Positions 33,601-46,327 of a stretch of 64,000 nt of DNA are shown here, piece after piece. Source of the DNA: Odiellus spinosus (taxonomy: Eukaryota; Arthropoda; Arachnida; Opiliones; Phalangiidae). Location of the stretch: assembly GCA_963920705.1 (NCBI GenBank), contig OY987228.1, positions 18,112,565 to 18,176,564 of the forward strand. The letters are read 5' to 3'. Made by a program: the position numbers and the translations under genes. The notes below the pieces were generated by a model. It worked only from the letters and a program-made list of their open reading frames with translations, had not been told where the DNA came from and did no database searches. The number at the start of each line of letters is the position of its first letter. Within the stretch, counting starts at the first letter, position 1.

Positions 33601-35846
33601 AGGATATACGGACAGTATTCCGTCCATTATTTACGCTCTGATCGCCGACTAAATTTTCATTTGAATGGTGCATTGATATATTTATTTATGAATGAGATAT
33701 CAGATTTATTTAAAAATATAATAACTCTATATTATAATTCATGAGTTAAGTTAATTAATTCAATATTTTAAGTTTTACACGCTCAAAGATTCAGAATTAT
33801 TTTGAAAAAGCGCTTTATTGATATGTCCTATTTCAATCGTCATAATTTTAATTTGTATATTAATTGCTACATATTCACGTAATCTAAGTTTTTCAAGATT
33901 TTCTCAAATTATTTAAATAATGATGCCAAAAGTAAATAACCCCCACTTAGATTAGAATTTTACAAAAACATTAAATCAAAACTATCAAATTTAATAATTT
34001 TTCTTTAAGAATTACATAGTTACATCCGGGTAAGCCTGCATTTTGTAAAATGCGCAATTTTTCTTTTTCACGTGATAGTTTATTTTTAAAATATGTCGAC
34101 CCCATTTTACCGATACGGTACACCGGATGGAAAAATCTTTTAGTCAAAATAAACGAACGGTAAAAAGAAATTCCGCAATTCTTGCAATTTTCTTACGGTT
34201 AAATGCGCGCTGAAGATATTGTATATATGCATGTATATAAGTTAAGATCTCTCAAGGAACCCGCGTAGCTAGTGACATGACAGGACGCTTGTACTAAATA
34301 CGTCGGGTTAAATGGAATAAACGATCTTCTTAAGTGATGTTCCTCCTGCACCTTCCAAAAAACTCTGAACAGCTCTCGCGCGATTTTCATCTTCTTCTAA
34401 TATGTTTTCTCTTTCAGGGGGTAAAACTCCCGCACTCTCGTTTATACCTGGTGATTCCGCGGAAGACTAAGCATTTTTCAAAGCTTTTCCGCGTGTTTTC
34501 TTACTTTCTTTTTTTTTCTTTTAACAAAATAATTCTAAAAATATTACACGCGGTCTTCTTCCGCGTTTTTCTCTTTGCCAAAAAACAAGGTGATGTTTTC
34601 TTATTTTGGTCCGGATTTGGAGAGGCTGCGCTTCGCTTTAAAGCTTAAATTTTTCGGAAGGAAATGCGTGAGAAACGATCTAACTTTAACCCATTGAACT
34701 AAATATCCCCTTTTGCTCTTATTATATATACGTAAGTTATTTGTTTACAAGAAAAGGCTTATTCAAAACTAGAATGACTAAGACGGAGAGAGGCGATGAC
34801 GATGGATGAATAGCTGATGCGCTTGAAATCGCTGATCAACCCTCAATTTTTGTTGTTCTATAAGCAGGGGGGTAAAGAGATTGGGTTAGAATATGAACGG
34901 GAATGCCACGTGGCTAGTTTTTAAGTTTGAACAGAGAGGTATTACATTTTAGTCAACTTTTATATAGGACGAGTGCGTCCTGGGTCATCTTCGCGTGTTT
35001 TTCCGAAGGAAGAAAGTGTATTTGGGTTAAATATAACGGCCTGTATTACCGGCGCGATAAAAAAAGTGTATTTTTGGCGACGCGGGTGCCTAGTTCTAAA
35101 GCTTTTCTTAAATAGTCAGCTCGCGCGTCGTCTTCGATTAAGAAGACGGTAAGACTGCTGGTGGGTTCCGCGTTACCTCCGGCTTTTCGAGTCAAGAGAG
35201 CTATATGGCTCTTAAAAAGTTTTTATCGCGGTTCTAGGCTCTTTCTTGTTTAGACAAGACGGAAAGTTTCTCAAGATTGGCGTCGAGCGAGTCCAGGTTT
35301 GATGGTGCGAGCTATAAGGGGGTACGGAAAAATACTCTTACACACTTTTTCCCTTCCAGTTGCTCGAGCCAAATGCTAAGAGCAACGAGCACCACCACCT
35401 TTAAGCTCAAACCGCCTTTTAAGTTTTTTCTCTTCTCCCAACCATCCGTCCCATCTCGATCTTGTCTTCTCTCTTTTCCTCTGTCGGTTCAAGCTCCTTT
35501 CAGTGGCGTCTCGTCGTAATTCGTGGGTGACCCCAAAGTAGAAAGATACGTTGAAAAGAGACAACCCAAACACGCGTCAAATGGATGTTTAAAATATAAC
35601 ACACTCGATGAAAATTAAAATTTACGCACCATTCAAACTGTATTATAGCCGCACTCGTTGAAAGAATTGTTTAAAAAGGTTTTTAAAAGGATATGTCACC
35701 GGGGAAAATTGCATCCGCGTGTTATTTGGCGTAGAGTGATTGATTGGTGCCGTGTATATAAGTATAGATTGAACTTTCCCACAAATTGGGACTCAAAATG
35801 ATAATGCCTTGAAAGCATAAATAAGATGCATTTGCATATCTTTTAC
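30681..35846. other. No gene seen; alternating CG-rich and AT-rich patches
   Basis: CG-richer patches at about 30830-31200, 32740-33480 and 34900-35560 stand out from AT-rich surroundings. Open frames up to 104 codons (e.g. 34334-34648) lack family resemblance and codon periodicity. The patches could be regulatory or unannotated non-coding exons, but I see no direct evidence for either. Confidence 0.35.
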
Positions 35847-36163
35847 CAAGAATCCATTCAGGTTCCATAAGAATATGGGAGCATAGCTTTAGCCTCTGGT
35901 ACCATCCTCCCAAACTTTGTAACAAAAGTTCGTCTGCAATTTTTGCAACATTTGTACGCTTAGATCTTTTTTCGGTCGGCTCCATTTTTATTACCTAAAA
36001 TATTATGTCAAGGTCGTTAGTGGCGCGGGTTAATAATATAATGTCAGAAGCGATTTACTTGAAAAATTGATTCGAAGCAGACGAACTTTTGCTACAAAGT
36101 TTGGGAGGATGGTTATTGAATCGCGGCCTTCCTATATTCTTATGGAACCTGAATGGATTCTTG
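35847..36163. repeat. Inverted duplication with coding-like arms
   Basis: Arms 35847-35937 and 36077-36163 are inverted copies, sharing gcagacgaacttttg, acaaagtttgggaggatgg, attcttatggaacctgaa and tggattctt. Read outward from the centre, each arm gives the peptide ADELLLQSLGGW. On the minus arm this follows an ATG at 35985 (MEPTEKRSKRTNVAKI and onward), with 87 codons open. It may be a fragment of an unknown gene or transposase caught in an inverted duplication. Confidence 0.55.
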
Positions 36164-39100
36164 CTTTTACTTTAAAGGGGGAAGTTAATTGCCGTTTCCA
36201 TTGTGTTGCCAGTTTTGTGAGTCAACTGAGCTCACAGAGAGTTTGTGAATACGGCAGTGAAGGGAAAGCTCTGAAAGAGGTGTGGAAGTTACGAACCTTC
36301 GCCAAATTTAAACTTAAAACTTAAAATCGTGTTATAGACTATCAAGTGCTTCAATCGTTCGTTCTGGGTGTCCTCTGGATAAGGCGTTTAAAACAAACCT
36401 ATTTCGAAGAGAATTAGCTCTACTGTCGATATTTAATCCATAAAGGTCACCTTGAAGATATCCGTCATACACACGCGCTTCCCAACTTATTGAAATATTA
36501 TATAGGATTACGTGGGAAAGTACCGACTGTCCATTTTTTTACCCCTTGTATAAGAGGACTTACTTATTGAAAGGGTGAGCTAAGGTGAAGGTGGACGCGG
36601 TCCCATCACCTCCATTACGTAATCCAAATACGTAGTCCGAGAATTCTCCCACGCGTCAGGGGTGAGACACCTTTTCCACTCTCTTTTGTGCCCGTTATAT
36701 TGACCGAAATGACAGCTGTTTGATTAAAATGCCATCTCGCGCTCCTATAAGGTTACCCGGAGAGAAGTTTTCCCATATACAGCCGCGCGTACCCTGCGCT
36801 AGTGTTGGGTGACTTGGGTCTCCTACGTTTTCCACGCGGGTGAGGTATGTCGGAGTGTCGGGAGAAGGGACATTTTTTCCCTAGCTCGCGGATGATGGGA
36901 AGAAGGAGGGAAGGGCGGTATTTTTTGAGATGGCTAATGACAGCTGGGAAGGCAACTTTTCCTTCTCGATGTGTAGGTGGAACCAATCGATGTCTAAACG
37001 TTTTTGCCCATTGCTTGCCTATACTGTATAACTGCAGTCACTGTCAACTTAGACCACTAGCAAAGGCTTCAGAGACCCTTCTTTCTCTTTCTTTGTAGTC
37101 CTTGGTGACGTTGACCTTACTAAACGTATAACTGTGCCTTGGTTTGCCCCAAATTTGTTTCTCAATTTGTACCGTGTTTTAGAATCGCGTCATAGCTGAA
37201 GTATGACAACCTTAAAATATGGTTTTAGGTTGTTTTATCAATGCGAACATAGTTGGTTGTTTGACCAATCACGCCAATTAACAAAAAATTAAGAATTCTT
37301 AGCTTTAACGACGAATTTTGATTATTTCATTGGAAGAATTCTTAGTGTATATTGACGTGTATCAATTAGTTTTATGTTGTAAAAAAGAGTGCTGCGAAAT
37401 TAAACCATGCTGCAATATTTATATCTTTATATCGCGATAAGGAAGTATGTAGTGTTAGTTTTTCGTGTCATGTTTTGTCATTTTGCGTAAACCCATTATT
37501 GTATACATTGTTTTTTAAGGTGTCTATACATTTCGGTGACACGGTGATACGTTTGGTTAAGTAGGTTTTCGGCTTTCGTTATCGAGGCCCGCTTGGCTGT
37601 GTATCTCGGGAAAAAGTTAAAATGGAAAGATATCTTGTTAAGAGCTCGTTGTCGGTCATCAACATTGGTTCTCTGGCGCGTAATCAGCCGTAGAATGTTT
37701 CGAGAGAATCTCGCCAAGTTCTTTACACTCTCTTTCTGAACGTTTGACTGAGAGTTAGACTGAAGTCTTTCGATGCCATTTTGGCTCGATGCCTTCTTGA
37801 TCCCTCCGCTTCGTCTCGCTATTACCGGGAAAAAACGCCTTAGAAAAAACCCCGGGAATATCGTTGGGTCTAAATACGAGTGCCTCGCGTGGTGTGACGT
37901 TTTTCTCGTTTACCGCGTACGGTTCTTGGGTGTTATACCCTCGAATTCCTTTTAACCAGAATCGTACGAAAAAGATTAATTAAAATCTTCATCGCGGGAC
38001 GGGGGATTCGAAACAAAGGTGATTTATTAGATATATGGGCCGTGTTAAACCTTAAAGAGATAATGAAACAAAATAAAATATAATTTTCACTAAAGTGGAT
38101 ATTGCCTAGTGTTGCCAGAATCTTTTGTGAGTCAAAAACAGCACGCGCTTAAGATTAGATCTGATCTGAACAGAAATTAACTCGCAGAGCTTCTGACAAC
38201 ATTGCAATTTTACGCTTAATTCATAATTTAACAAGTATTTTTAATTTTTTTAAAATTTCATCTTTATTTGGAAAATTTGAGATTAGACTCCGTGACTAAT
38301 CGTGCTAGTTCACGCATTATATAGAGAAAAAATCTCGATGCATGCACGTTGTAATTAAAGCCTCAATGTTCATTAAACCTGTAAAATCAGAAAATTTGAA
38401 TGTTGCCAAAAAATCAGGAAAATATTATGCAAACTCTTAAAAAATTGTACGAGTACTGTAACATAAAATTCAACTATACTAAATTGGTACAGCCTTATTA
38501 GGGTTTTTAAAACCTTTTTAAACAAGTATTAGTGAAAATTCACTGGTAAAATCTGGAAAAAATTGTTTTTCAAATTTTGTATGGATCCTAAAGCTTCAAA
38601 TCTTTGTTAAATACCTCGGGCACCACGAAATGAGACTCTTCTCTGCATAGCACGTGAATTATCAAAATTCCCTGATTGGTCGTGTAATCCCAAATTTTCT
38701 AATTAAAGATGAAACTTTAAAATTTTATTCCTCAGAAAATGAAATTTAGTTTAGTTTCTTTCGTTTCTAGGAGATACAAAGCTCAAAATAAAAATAAAAT
38801 ACTAGTTAGAGAGTTTAAGTAGTCCTTTAAGTTTCCAAGAATCTTTAAAGCCCGATCTCTTTTTCTGTTTTGATTTTTTTCATGACGATATTTGGAATCA
38901 AATTTCTCTCTTAACCCTTTTTTTTCTCAGCGAGTTCTTGTCTCGGTGGAACTCGATAGAATCTAGACTCGCGGCCGCGCGTCAAACGCGTTTAGCTATG
39001 TCTTTACGTTAGTGGATGTATGGGTATAATTTGTTGGATAAAAGCCAATGAAGATCTCTTGGTTTTTCGGGAATGTCTAAACGCCATTGTTAGTGCGTTA

Positions 39101-41046
39101 TAAGACGGCGTTTTTCAACTATGACGACACGAAGCTGCTGGGCTCGTTGAAGGGGGGACGAATAGGAGGGAAGAAGCGTTTATAAGAGGCCAATTATTCG
39201 TCAAGGCGAATTCCTTTTCTTCTTTTTGGAGCGTAACGAGTCCCCACTTTCTCTCTTTCTCATCACTAAATAACGTCATCGACGAAACGAGATTTGAAAC
39301 TCTCTCAATAACTTTTAGAGGCTTACGTTTTTCCACTTATAGGTTGAATTTACGTTTAGGGTGTTTTGTAAACAATTCAAAAAGTTTACGATTGCTAAAT
39401 CAGGTTACGATAAACTGTAAGAAATGGTATAAGAAGGATGAGTAATAAGAATACTTTTGTTCAAGGGGAGTTAGCGGATTGATTGACAATGTTAAACCCG
39501 AATTAAACCTGATATATAAACCTGGTTATATATATATTTTAATGACGATATTGAAAACTATACCTGTTTTGGAACTTTCTGATTTTAAGTGCCTCGAAAA
39601 TTTAGTTCAGGTCACGGGTCTAATTAGTTAGAGTATGTGAGCGTGAGGTGAGAATGGGTTTTATATTGGGTGGGCGATAGTAGGTTAGATTGGATGAGAA
39701 TGAGTGTGAGTTGGTGAGACTGTGTGAGAGTTACCACTTAATCCGAGCCTGACTTCATCTTGGTTTTTATCAAAGTTCAAAAAGCGAGCGATTCTCATGA
39801 TTAAAGTTAAAATGCCTCGAGACTGAAGAAGTTTAATGTTTTTCATTTATGGGGTCGAATGAGTATTCTTATCTTTTCTTTCTGAACATGACGTTAATTA
39901 TTAATAACTGGCCATTGTCCTTGTACTTTTAGACAGTGGACAAAGGTTTTAATAATATTATTCGTTCACTAACCAACTCCGTTGTAAAACTCTAAAATCA
40001 AGCGCGCAATAAATATTTTCCCACTATCATATATACTCTTATAGATATTGACAAAAAAATAAAAAAAATTCTTCGAAAATGAGATTAGAAACCTTCAAAG
40101 GTTTCTCACGAAAAATCTTCCGTCACTTTTGCCCCTTCCAATCTTTCCATATATATATATATTTGTTAACGTAAACCATCTAAAACGATAAAAATATGTG
40201 GCGAAATTCGATTTCGCCGACTGCTCATTAAGATGATAGCCTTTTTTTTATTTTTTATTTGAAGCAGGTCGCTTGTCGCCTAGCCATATAGTATCAGTTC
40301 GGTAAAAACAGATATACAGTTCCAGGGATCGGTGTACGAGGTTTCTTTCAAAACTTTTTTGACCCTGATCCGCGACTGTTTCTCTCGATAAAACCGATGG
40401 GGGGGGGGGGGGGATACGAGAGTTGAAGAAGGAGAGAGAGAGAGAGGAGACTTAAGTCGCGTTTCCACTCGTAAATGGAAGATCTTTTTACCCAAGCACC
40501 TTTGAAGATAGAACTTGCGATGGATTGGGTTTGAGATATAGAAGAATGACGAAACCTGGTGTTCTTAACCGTCCTCTAACGGCAAACAATCCAAGCAAAA
40601 GTAGTATAACCAACGAAACCACGTGCGTACACGATCTGTAAAAATCTGGAAAAGTCTGGGAATTTGGAAATTGGGCCAAAAAGTCAGGAAAAAGTCAGGC
40701 AATTTGAAAATTCCCCCAAAAGGTCAGGAAAGAGTCAAGCAATTTGTAAATTGCCCCAAAAGTTCAGGGAAACGTCAGATAATTTGAAAATGGGCCCAAA
40801 TGGTCAGAGAAATTAAATATTTTTGGTACTGTTTATGATTGGTTCAACAATTAATTCTAACATAATTATTATAAATTGAAAATATTTGCATAAAGTTTAA
40901 TTTTTTTCTCGTATTCTGAGTGAAATATCGATCCTGATTGAAGATAGGTATACATTGTTATCTGTCCTAGGTTTGATTGTGTAATTTCATTTCAACCATA
41001 AATTGGAGGCTTAGGATGACTCTTCAAATCAGATCTAGCGCTCTAG
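36164..41046. other. No gene seen
   Basis: Mixed AT-rich and CG-richer DNA. Minor features are a short inverted repeat at about 38112-38204 (tgttgccagaa / ttctgacaaca), a GTGAG/TGAGA-rich degenerate run at about 39630-39735, a G run of about 15 at 40399-40413 and an AG dinucleotide tract at 40433-40447. The tandem array at 40636-40813 is listed separately. Confidence 0.4.
40636..40813. repeat. Tandem repeat, about 40-bp unit, four diverged copies
   Basis: Successive units follow the pattern gtcaggaaaaagtcaggc-aatttgaaaatt-gccccaaaa. They start near 40636, 40680, 40727 and 40768. The copies differ by scattered substitutions. A weaker relative is visible near 48150-48310. Confidence 0.7.
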
Positions 41047-41301
41047 CGTTATTGGTTCCAATATATATTGAAAGACCGTTTGGAATTAATCAGTTCTGAA
41101 CTGCGCTCACAAAAGGGTAAGAAGGGTGAATTTTCTTTTGCTCATTCTCAAGTAAAAACTTCAAAACTACGTAACGAGCTATCTGATTTGATGCGTGTTT
41201 CGATCCAGCACGAAGAGATATGTCGAAAATATCGAAAACTATTTTTAACAAGGAAAATGAATAAAAATTTACCTCTTATATTTCCTTACATAGATAATTA
41301 G
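41047..41301 (+). CDS. Possible terminal exon of an unrecognised gene
   Basis: Directly after a TAG acceptor-like site the frame is open for 84 codons to a TAG. It reads RYWFQYILKDRLELISSELR, then a basic, helical stretch (SKLRNELSDLMRVSIQHEEI). Charge and spacing look more like protein than the surrounding DNA does. There is no ATG near the start, so it would be an internal or last exon entered in phase 0. It could pair with the phase-0 donor at 13506, but nothing proves that. No family recognised. Confidence 0.28.
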   Translation, partial: RYWFQYILKDRLELISSELRSQKGKKGEFSFAHSQVKTSKLRNELSDLMRVSIQHEEICRKYRKLFLTRKMNKNLPLIFPYIDN

Positions 41302-42469
41302 AGATAGCCCAACCTCGTTACATATTTAATTTTGTTTGCATATACTTTCTAAATATGGAAACTCAGCTTTTAGAGGATGAAGATCTAAGATTGGTCCCGC
41401 TCATCACGTGTTTCTTCATTGGTTTTTATATATTTTGCCCCTGTTAAACGTTGCCAGGCTCTATACGAACTCTACTTTCCTATATATAATATAACACGGG
41501 GAGTTGCACCTCAAAGTTCTTATCAATTCTCTCCCACCGAAGGATGAAAAAAAAAAAAAAAAAAAAAAAAAGCAAAAGAAGGGGATATCGTCTTACAAGG
41601 AACCGGGGCATCTGGTTCCTTTATTAGGGTCAAAATGTGTGGGTCTAATCTCTCTCTCCATATACTTCGGTTCAATTTAGTTTTGAATGAAACTACTTGT
41701 ATTTATATTGGGTTTTACATTATGTATTATTACGCACGCTCTTTCGCTATTTTCCAAACTTTTCGGGAATACGTACGAGTTTTTTTTTATACCTCCCATC
41801 GGAATTTTTGATTCCCGAATCTTCCACTCCTCTCTAATATACAGTGTTTCGCCACCTCATGCATCTCCGATTTTTATTAAAAATGATAGGTTGCTTATAG
41901 TTGACTAAATACGAAACGTGGTCTTGATAAGGACGTATCGCCTTTCTTTTATGTAGGTCCAATTAAAAAACTTTTTCTCCCTCTTTCTGGATAGAAAAAT
42001 GGGGCCGTCTATTTATATTTTATATTTCGCTAATTTTGCGAAAAACTAGCGATTACGGGATGTTTAAAAAAATTATTATTTTGAGGTTCAACAGGTGCGT
42101 AATTATCTGGTGAATATTTTTATTCATTTTCCTACTTTATCTAACTTATTTTTGGAAACTAAATCTTCAAATATTGCCCATCTTTCAACCCATCCACAAT
42201 TGTTTAAGCTATCCCTTTTAACGGGTTAAGAATTTTTTTATCTAATATATATTATATTTTACCCAAAATATCGAGTTAAAGGGAAACTTAGAGCTAAAAA
42301 TGGAATTTATTTTCTGAATCACCATGCCACAAAAAGTATCTGAGAATTGTTCAGAATTTTTAGACACGTTTTTGGTGTTTAACTTAATTTTTAAAATTTG
42401 GTAAAATTTCTATAAAAGTACATATAAATTCGGACCAATCATATTGCCTTCAGCAGCGCTTGTGATGCC
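41302..42469. other. No gene seen
   Basis: AT-rich; an A run of about 24 bases at 41547-41571. Nothing else recognised. Confidence 0.5.
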
Positions 42470-42476
42470 CTAACAT

Positions 42477-42813
42477 CAGAAGCCGATGAAACCCTCCTTT
42501 GAAGTCTACTACTCCAATGTTCCATATAGTGCTCCTCTCTGTATGGGTAAAATTCCCAATTTTATGAGATCGGAGGGGTCCTACTTCATCCCCCCTGTCT
42601 ACGGAAAATTGGAAATTCTCTCTCTCCACAAACGACGACGTTTTTTGGACGAACTCCAAGGCTGCTAGAGATATTCGCTCGACGAACTCCCGCTATGAAA
42701 ACATCTACCGTTAGGAGGCGTACGAATCGCGCCTTTTGAGAATAACCCATACAGAGAGGGGTAGACAAGACCCGGGAGTAATAGACTTCAAAGGAGGGTT
42801 TCATCGGCTTCTG
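42477..42813. mobile_element. CAGAAGCCG-family MITE (337 bp) with 7-bp duplication
   Basis: Perfect terminal inverted repeats begin CAGAAGCCGATGAAACCCTC and run about 36 bases. A second inner pair (cctctctgtatggg / cccatacagagagg) extends the fold. Flanked by the perfect 7-bp duplication CTAACAT (42470-42476 and 42814-42820). Open frames inside are mirror images from the inverted repeats. A single copy of the terminus lies at 59508-59548. Confidence 0.9.
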
Positions 42814-42820
42814 CTAACAT

Positions 42821-43701
42821 TAAAAGAATATGATGCACGACGTCTTAGGCGTCTTATTTTTTCTAATTAATTTGAAGCTGACCGTTGACTTTATGTATAA
42901 TTATAAAATACCAGCTATATTGTCATATCGGTATTCAAATTTGCTATATTTGAAATATAATTTAAAATTAGGCTTAAGGATTTATCCAGAAAAAAGATCA
43001 ACGCCCATTTAACAATTGTTTTACTCGGTTTGCTGTTAAATTATTGGGTTAATAAGATTAATCTTTCGTGAGCTAAAGTTGAAATGGTTCTTAAATTCGA
43101 GTTTATACTCGGAATTGAAGATTCGCGATTTAATTTAGAATTCGAAGAACATTTTTCGGGACCAAGAAAGAAAAGGGGGCGTTACGTAAGAAACTAGCGA
43201 TGGTGACAGGCGTCAAGTCGCTATATGGCTTTGGTGTTTTTTGGCGACGAGATAGGGAGATGAAATTATCCGGCGAGTAGCGTGATAATTATATATCAAG
43301 AATGATTTATTTCTAAACCCCAAATCTTTTACCAACTTTTCCAAATGTATTCCATCTTCCGTGACACAAATAAGACCAAAAAGCTCGACATATTCCTATG
43401 AAAAATTCCATATAACTCCAAAATCTAGTACTTTTTTTCTTGTCCTACTCTTAAAGAGAAGTTGAAACGGAAATTAAGTTTATTTATTTTTTAGTTTTTG
43501 ACACCTTTAACTGCCAACACGTTCAAATATAGATTAACGGTTACATTTAAAATTCGCTTACAAGATTTTTGTATAAATATATGGCCCATTAACTAGACAA
43601 AATCCTCTTTTTTTAAACAGCCGAAAAAACAATTAGTTAATTAAATAAATAATAATTCAAACACTTCCATTAAATTAAACCAAATTAGGGTTAGGTATAG
43701 G
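42821..43701. other. No gene seen
   Basis: AT-rich spacer; nothing recognised. Confidence 0.5.
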
Positions 43702-44066
43702 CAGAGGTATATAATAACCCCCTTCGGGGGGAAGTATGAAAGCCCCTATACTACCAATGCTAAAAATCACGAACAACAAGAGCCCGCTTCTGACTATTTT
43801 CTCAATGTCGCTACTCTAGTAAATGGTCTTTGTATAAACAAGACGGCTCGATTTGTGTTTAGAACTTCCTGTCTCAGGAGTCAGGCTGTCTGTTAAAATG
43901 GAGTCGAAGGTTGACTTCAGCTCGCGAGTTCCGGAAGTGTGCGTAGGGAAAATTTACTGAGGTTCAAAATGGTGTAACTATTTTTTGGGAGTAAAGCGGT
44001 GTGTCGATCCGCCGCGATTTACGACGGGCACTTGTTGTTCGTCGATTTTGCCTACCTTTCATACTT
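43702..44066. mobile_element. CAGAGG-family element, inverted copy truncated at one end
   Basis: Reverse-complement copy of the element at 53824-54241. It has one intact terminus (CAGAGGTATATAATAAC followed by a CCCCCTTCGGGGGG hairpin). The other end stops at ttcatactt, just before the matching hairpin. The body is nearly identical over some 280 bases; a segment near 43770-43800 differs from the other copy. Confidence 0.85.
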
Positions 44067-45054
44067 AAAGTGGATGGATACATAATGTTAAATCTCTAGG
44101 AAAAAAAAAGTCGCTGCTTCATCTCCAACAATTAAGAGTATATTCGAGATAACAATCGTATTTCTTCATCAATGATTTCCACATTTTGTCAGATTTTACA
44201 ATAACCACGTTCACACTAGACATTTGATACGGTTTTTAACTCTTTTGGAAAGATAAAATTGTAAAATTATGAGATCAAATGTAAAAAATCATATGATAAC
44301 GAAATATCAGCTTGAAAAATGGATTTTAAGATTCCAAACGGTTCGATTTTTCTTTTCACTAAACCTTTAAAGCTAAAGAGAATAAATGTGTTGGGATTTT
44401 GCTTAAAAACTCTCTGGGGGTACATTTCCTCATTTCGTTATACACCACAAGATAGACTCACGCGCGCAATCGGTTTAAAAACAAAAAAAAAAAGGGGGCG
44501 AAAGAAATTTGGTTTTAACTTCTTAAGAACTAAGTAAGCTATATGGTTTAGGGGCGAAAAAAGGAAGGAACAAGGTGTTATTTCAAGATTCTTGTTTTTG
44601 TACGCGATGGTCCTAAAGGTTTCCCATTTTAAGCCTTTGCACGGTCCTTTCAAAAACAGTTAACTATATAGCTAGAGCTCTTTTTTTTTCCCCCATTCTC
44701 CTATACAAAACAGTATTTCTTGGCAGCTTTTCAATCGTGTTTACGATTTGTGAGAGAGCGGTTTTTGCGGCCGTACCTTTTAGGATTTAAAACATAATTC
44801 TTCCGTCTCTTTTGAAGGGGATATAACCGTCTTATACTATATAACTTTACTACTTCGTAACTTCGAGAGATGTATCAATTGGGAATGATCCCAAGGAAAA
44901 AAAAAAAAAAAATAGCTTGTTTAAGAATTATCAAATGTTCATAAATTAAAAAAAAAAAACTTAAGTTGAATTTAGCGCCGTGGATTTAAGGCCGTTACGT
45001 ATTGTTTTTGGCCAGGTTCACGAGATATGGGACTAAATATTTGGTTCTCCTGGT
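44067..45054. other. No gene seen
   Basis: AT-rich with several A runs. A terminus resembling the MITE at 6657-6779 (cgttcacactagacattt) occurs near 44209 without a clear partner. Confidence 0.45.
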
Positions 45055-45058
45055 TTAA

Positions 45059-46327
45059 AGGAATGGTTTACCCTAAGTATTTTTTGTTATTCGTGATAAT
45101 TTTGAAAGGTTACTGATGGGAAATTTCATTTATTAAACTCGTTAATTTATTCACAAAGCTTCAAAAATAAATTATTTAGATATGTTTTGTTTTCAGTTTA
45201 ATTAGTTTAAATAATTTTTTAAAAAAAGATTTTTTTCCGCGGTTTTTTTTTCGTTTTAAGCTTCAAATCCGTCAGTTGTCCTTTAAATAGATAAAAAAAT
45301 ATTGTTTCAAATGATAAATAAGTTACTAGTGAATGATTAACCACTCGAGGAACCTTTCATCCTTCCATTTAAGCTACATTCACACGTTGTACCCAAATCT
45401 CGTCTAATCCTGTAAAGACTAGGCCTATAGTAGTTTAACCATATTACACCCAATCAGAAGTCTATTAAAACATCCTTCCTAATTCGCTATAGTCTTCTAA
45501 AATGTAAAAGAAAGTGAAAAATCAAAGAATTATCGTTGACAGGGCTCCCAGACCACCTATAATACCTATAATTACCTATAATTCTGAAGTGATCCTATAA
45601 AAACCTATAATTTCACTTTTTAACCTATAATACCTATTTTTTGGGGAATTTGTTCAATTTCGGTGATAAAATTCGAAAGAAATGAACTATATAACTATAA
45701 AAATTGTACTTTTGCTTGAAAAAGTGCAAATAATTGCAAAAAACCAAGCTGTGGCAGAAAGGTTTCCTCTCCTAGGTCACTGGTAATTATTACTCTATTT
45801 TTTAGAGGTTAGGTAGAGGGGCCTGAGTAGCTAGTAGTGCCAAAGAAAGGCAGAGGGACAGGTCTAGATGCTATAGAACCTATATTGCATTACATGTCAG
45901 AGAAACCTACGTATAAAACCCCTATTTTTCGAAACTAAAAGCTTATAAAAAGTCCTATAAATTGATATTTTTGGACCTATAAATTATCTATATTTTTGGC
46001 TTTTAAAACCTATAATACCTATAATTTTTTCTGGGCTATGTGCTGGGAGCCCTGCGTTGAATAAAGAATTCATTGACGAATTCGTGGACTATAATGGCGT
46101 GTATCTCCGTGTTTTTTGACCTTAACACCCACGAATTCTAACAATTAGGTGTAATATACTTCTGATCCAACCAAAAGAAAACAAGACAAAGCTACCAAAT
46201 AAGGAACACGTGGTGCAATAACTTTCAATTTCTTATTCAAGATAGACATTCAGTTATAACAATTTGAAATTATATCTGTATCTTTTAAACATTAAAATCC
46301 AATTTTTATCTAGGGTAAACCATTCCT
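45059..46327. mobile_element. TTAA-flanked DNA transposon, family C (1269 bp), non-coding, carrying a nested insertion
   Basis: Flanked by TTAA (45055-45058 and 46328-46331). Termini AGGAATGGTTTACCCTAA and, reverse complemented, AGGAATGGTTTACCCTAG, i.e. TTAAAGGAA, which fits the TTAAAGGRR end rule of T2/Kolobok elements exactly. Only the outer 18 bases are inverted; the interior does not fold back as families A and B do. About 515 bases of it are a later CAGGG-family insertion. No transposase ORF is left. Confidence 0.87.
45540..46054. mobile_element. CAGGG-family element, copy 3 (515 bp), nested in family C
   Basis: Termini CAGGGCTCCCAG and CTGGGAGCCCTG; perfect 6-bp duplication CGTTGA (45534-45539 and 46055-46060). 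The interior differs from copies 1 and 2: it is built on cctataa-type repeats at both ends instead of ggtccctaaa units, so it is a subfamily sharing ends and target-size rule. Confidence 0.88.

Noticed and set aside
42450..42804. Three similar small ORFs sharing a KPSFEVYYS peptide
   Set aside because: They are translations of the two inverted ends of the MITE at 42477-42813.
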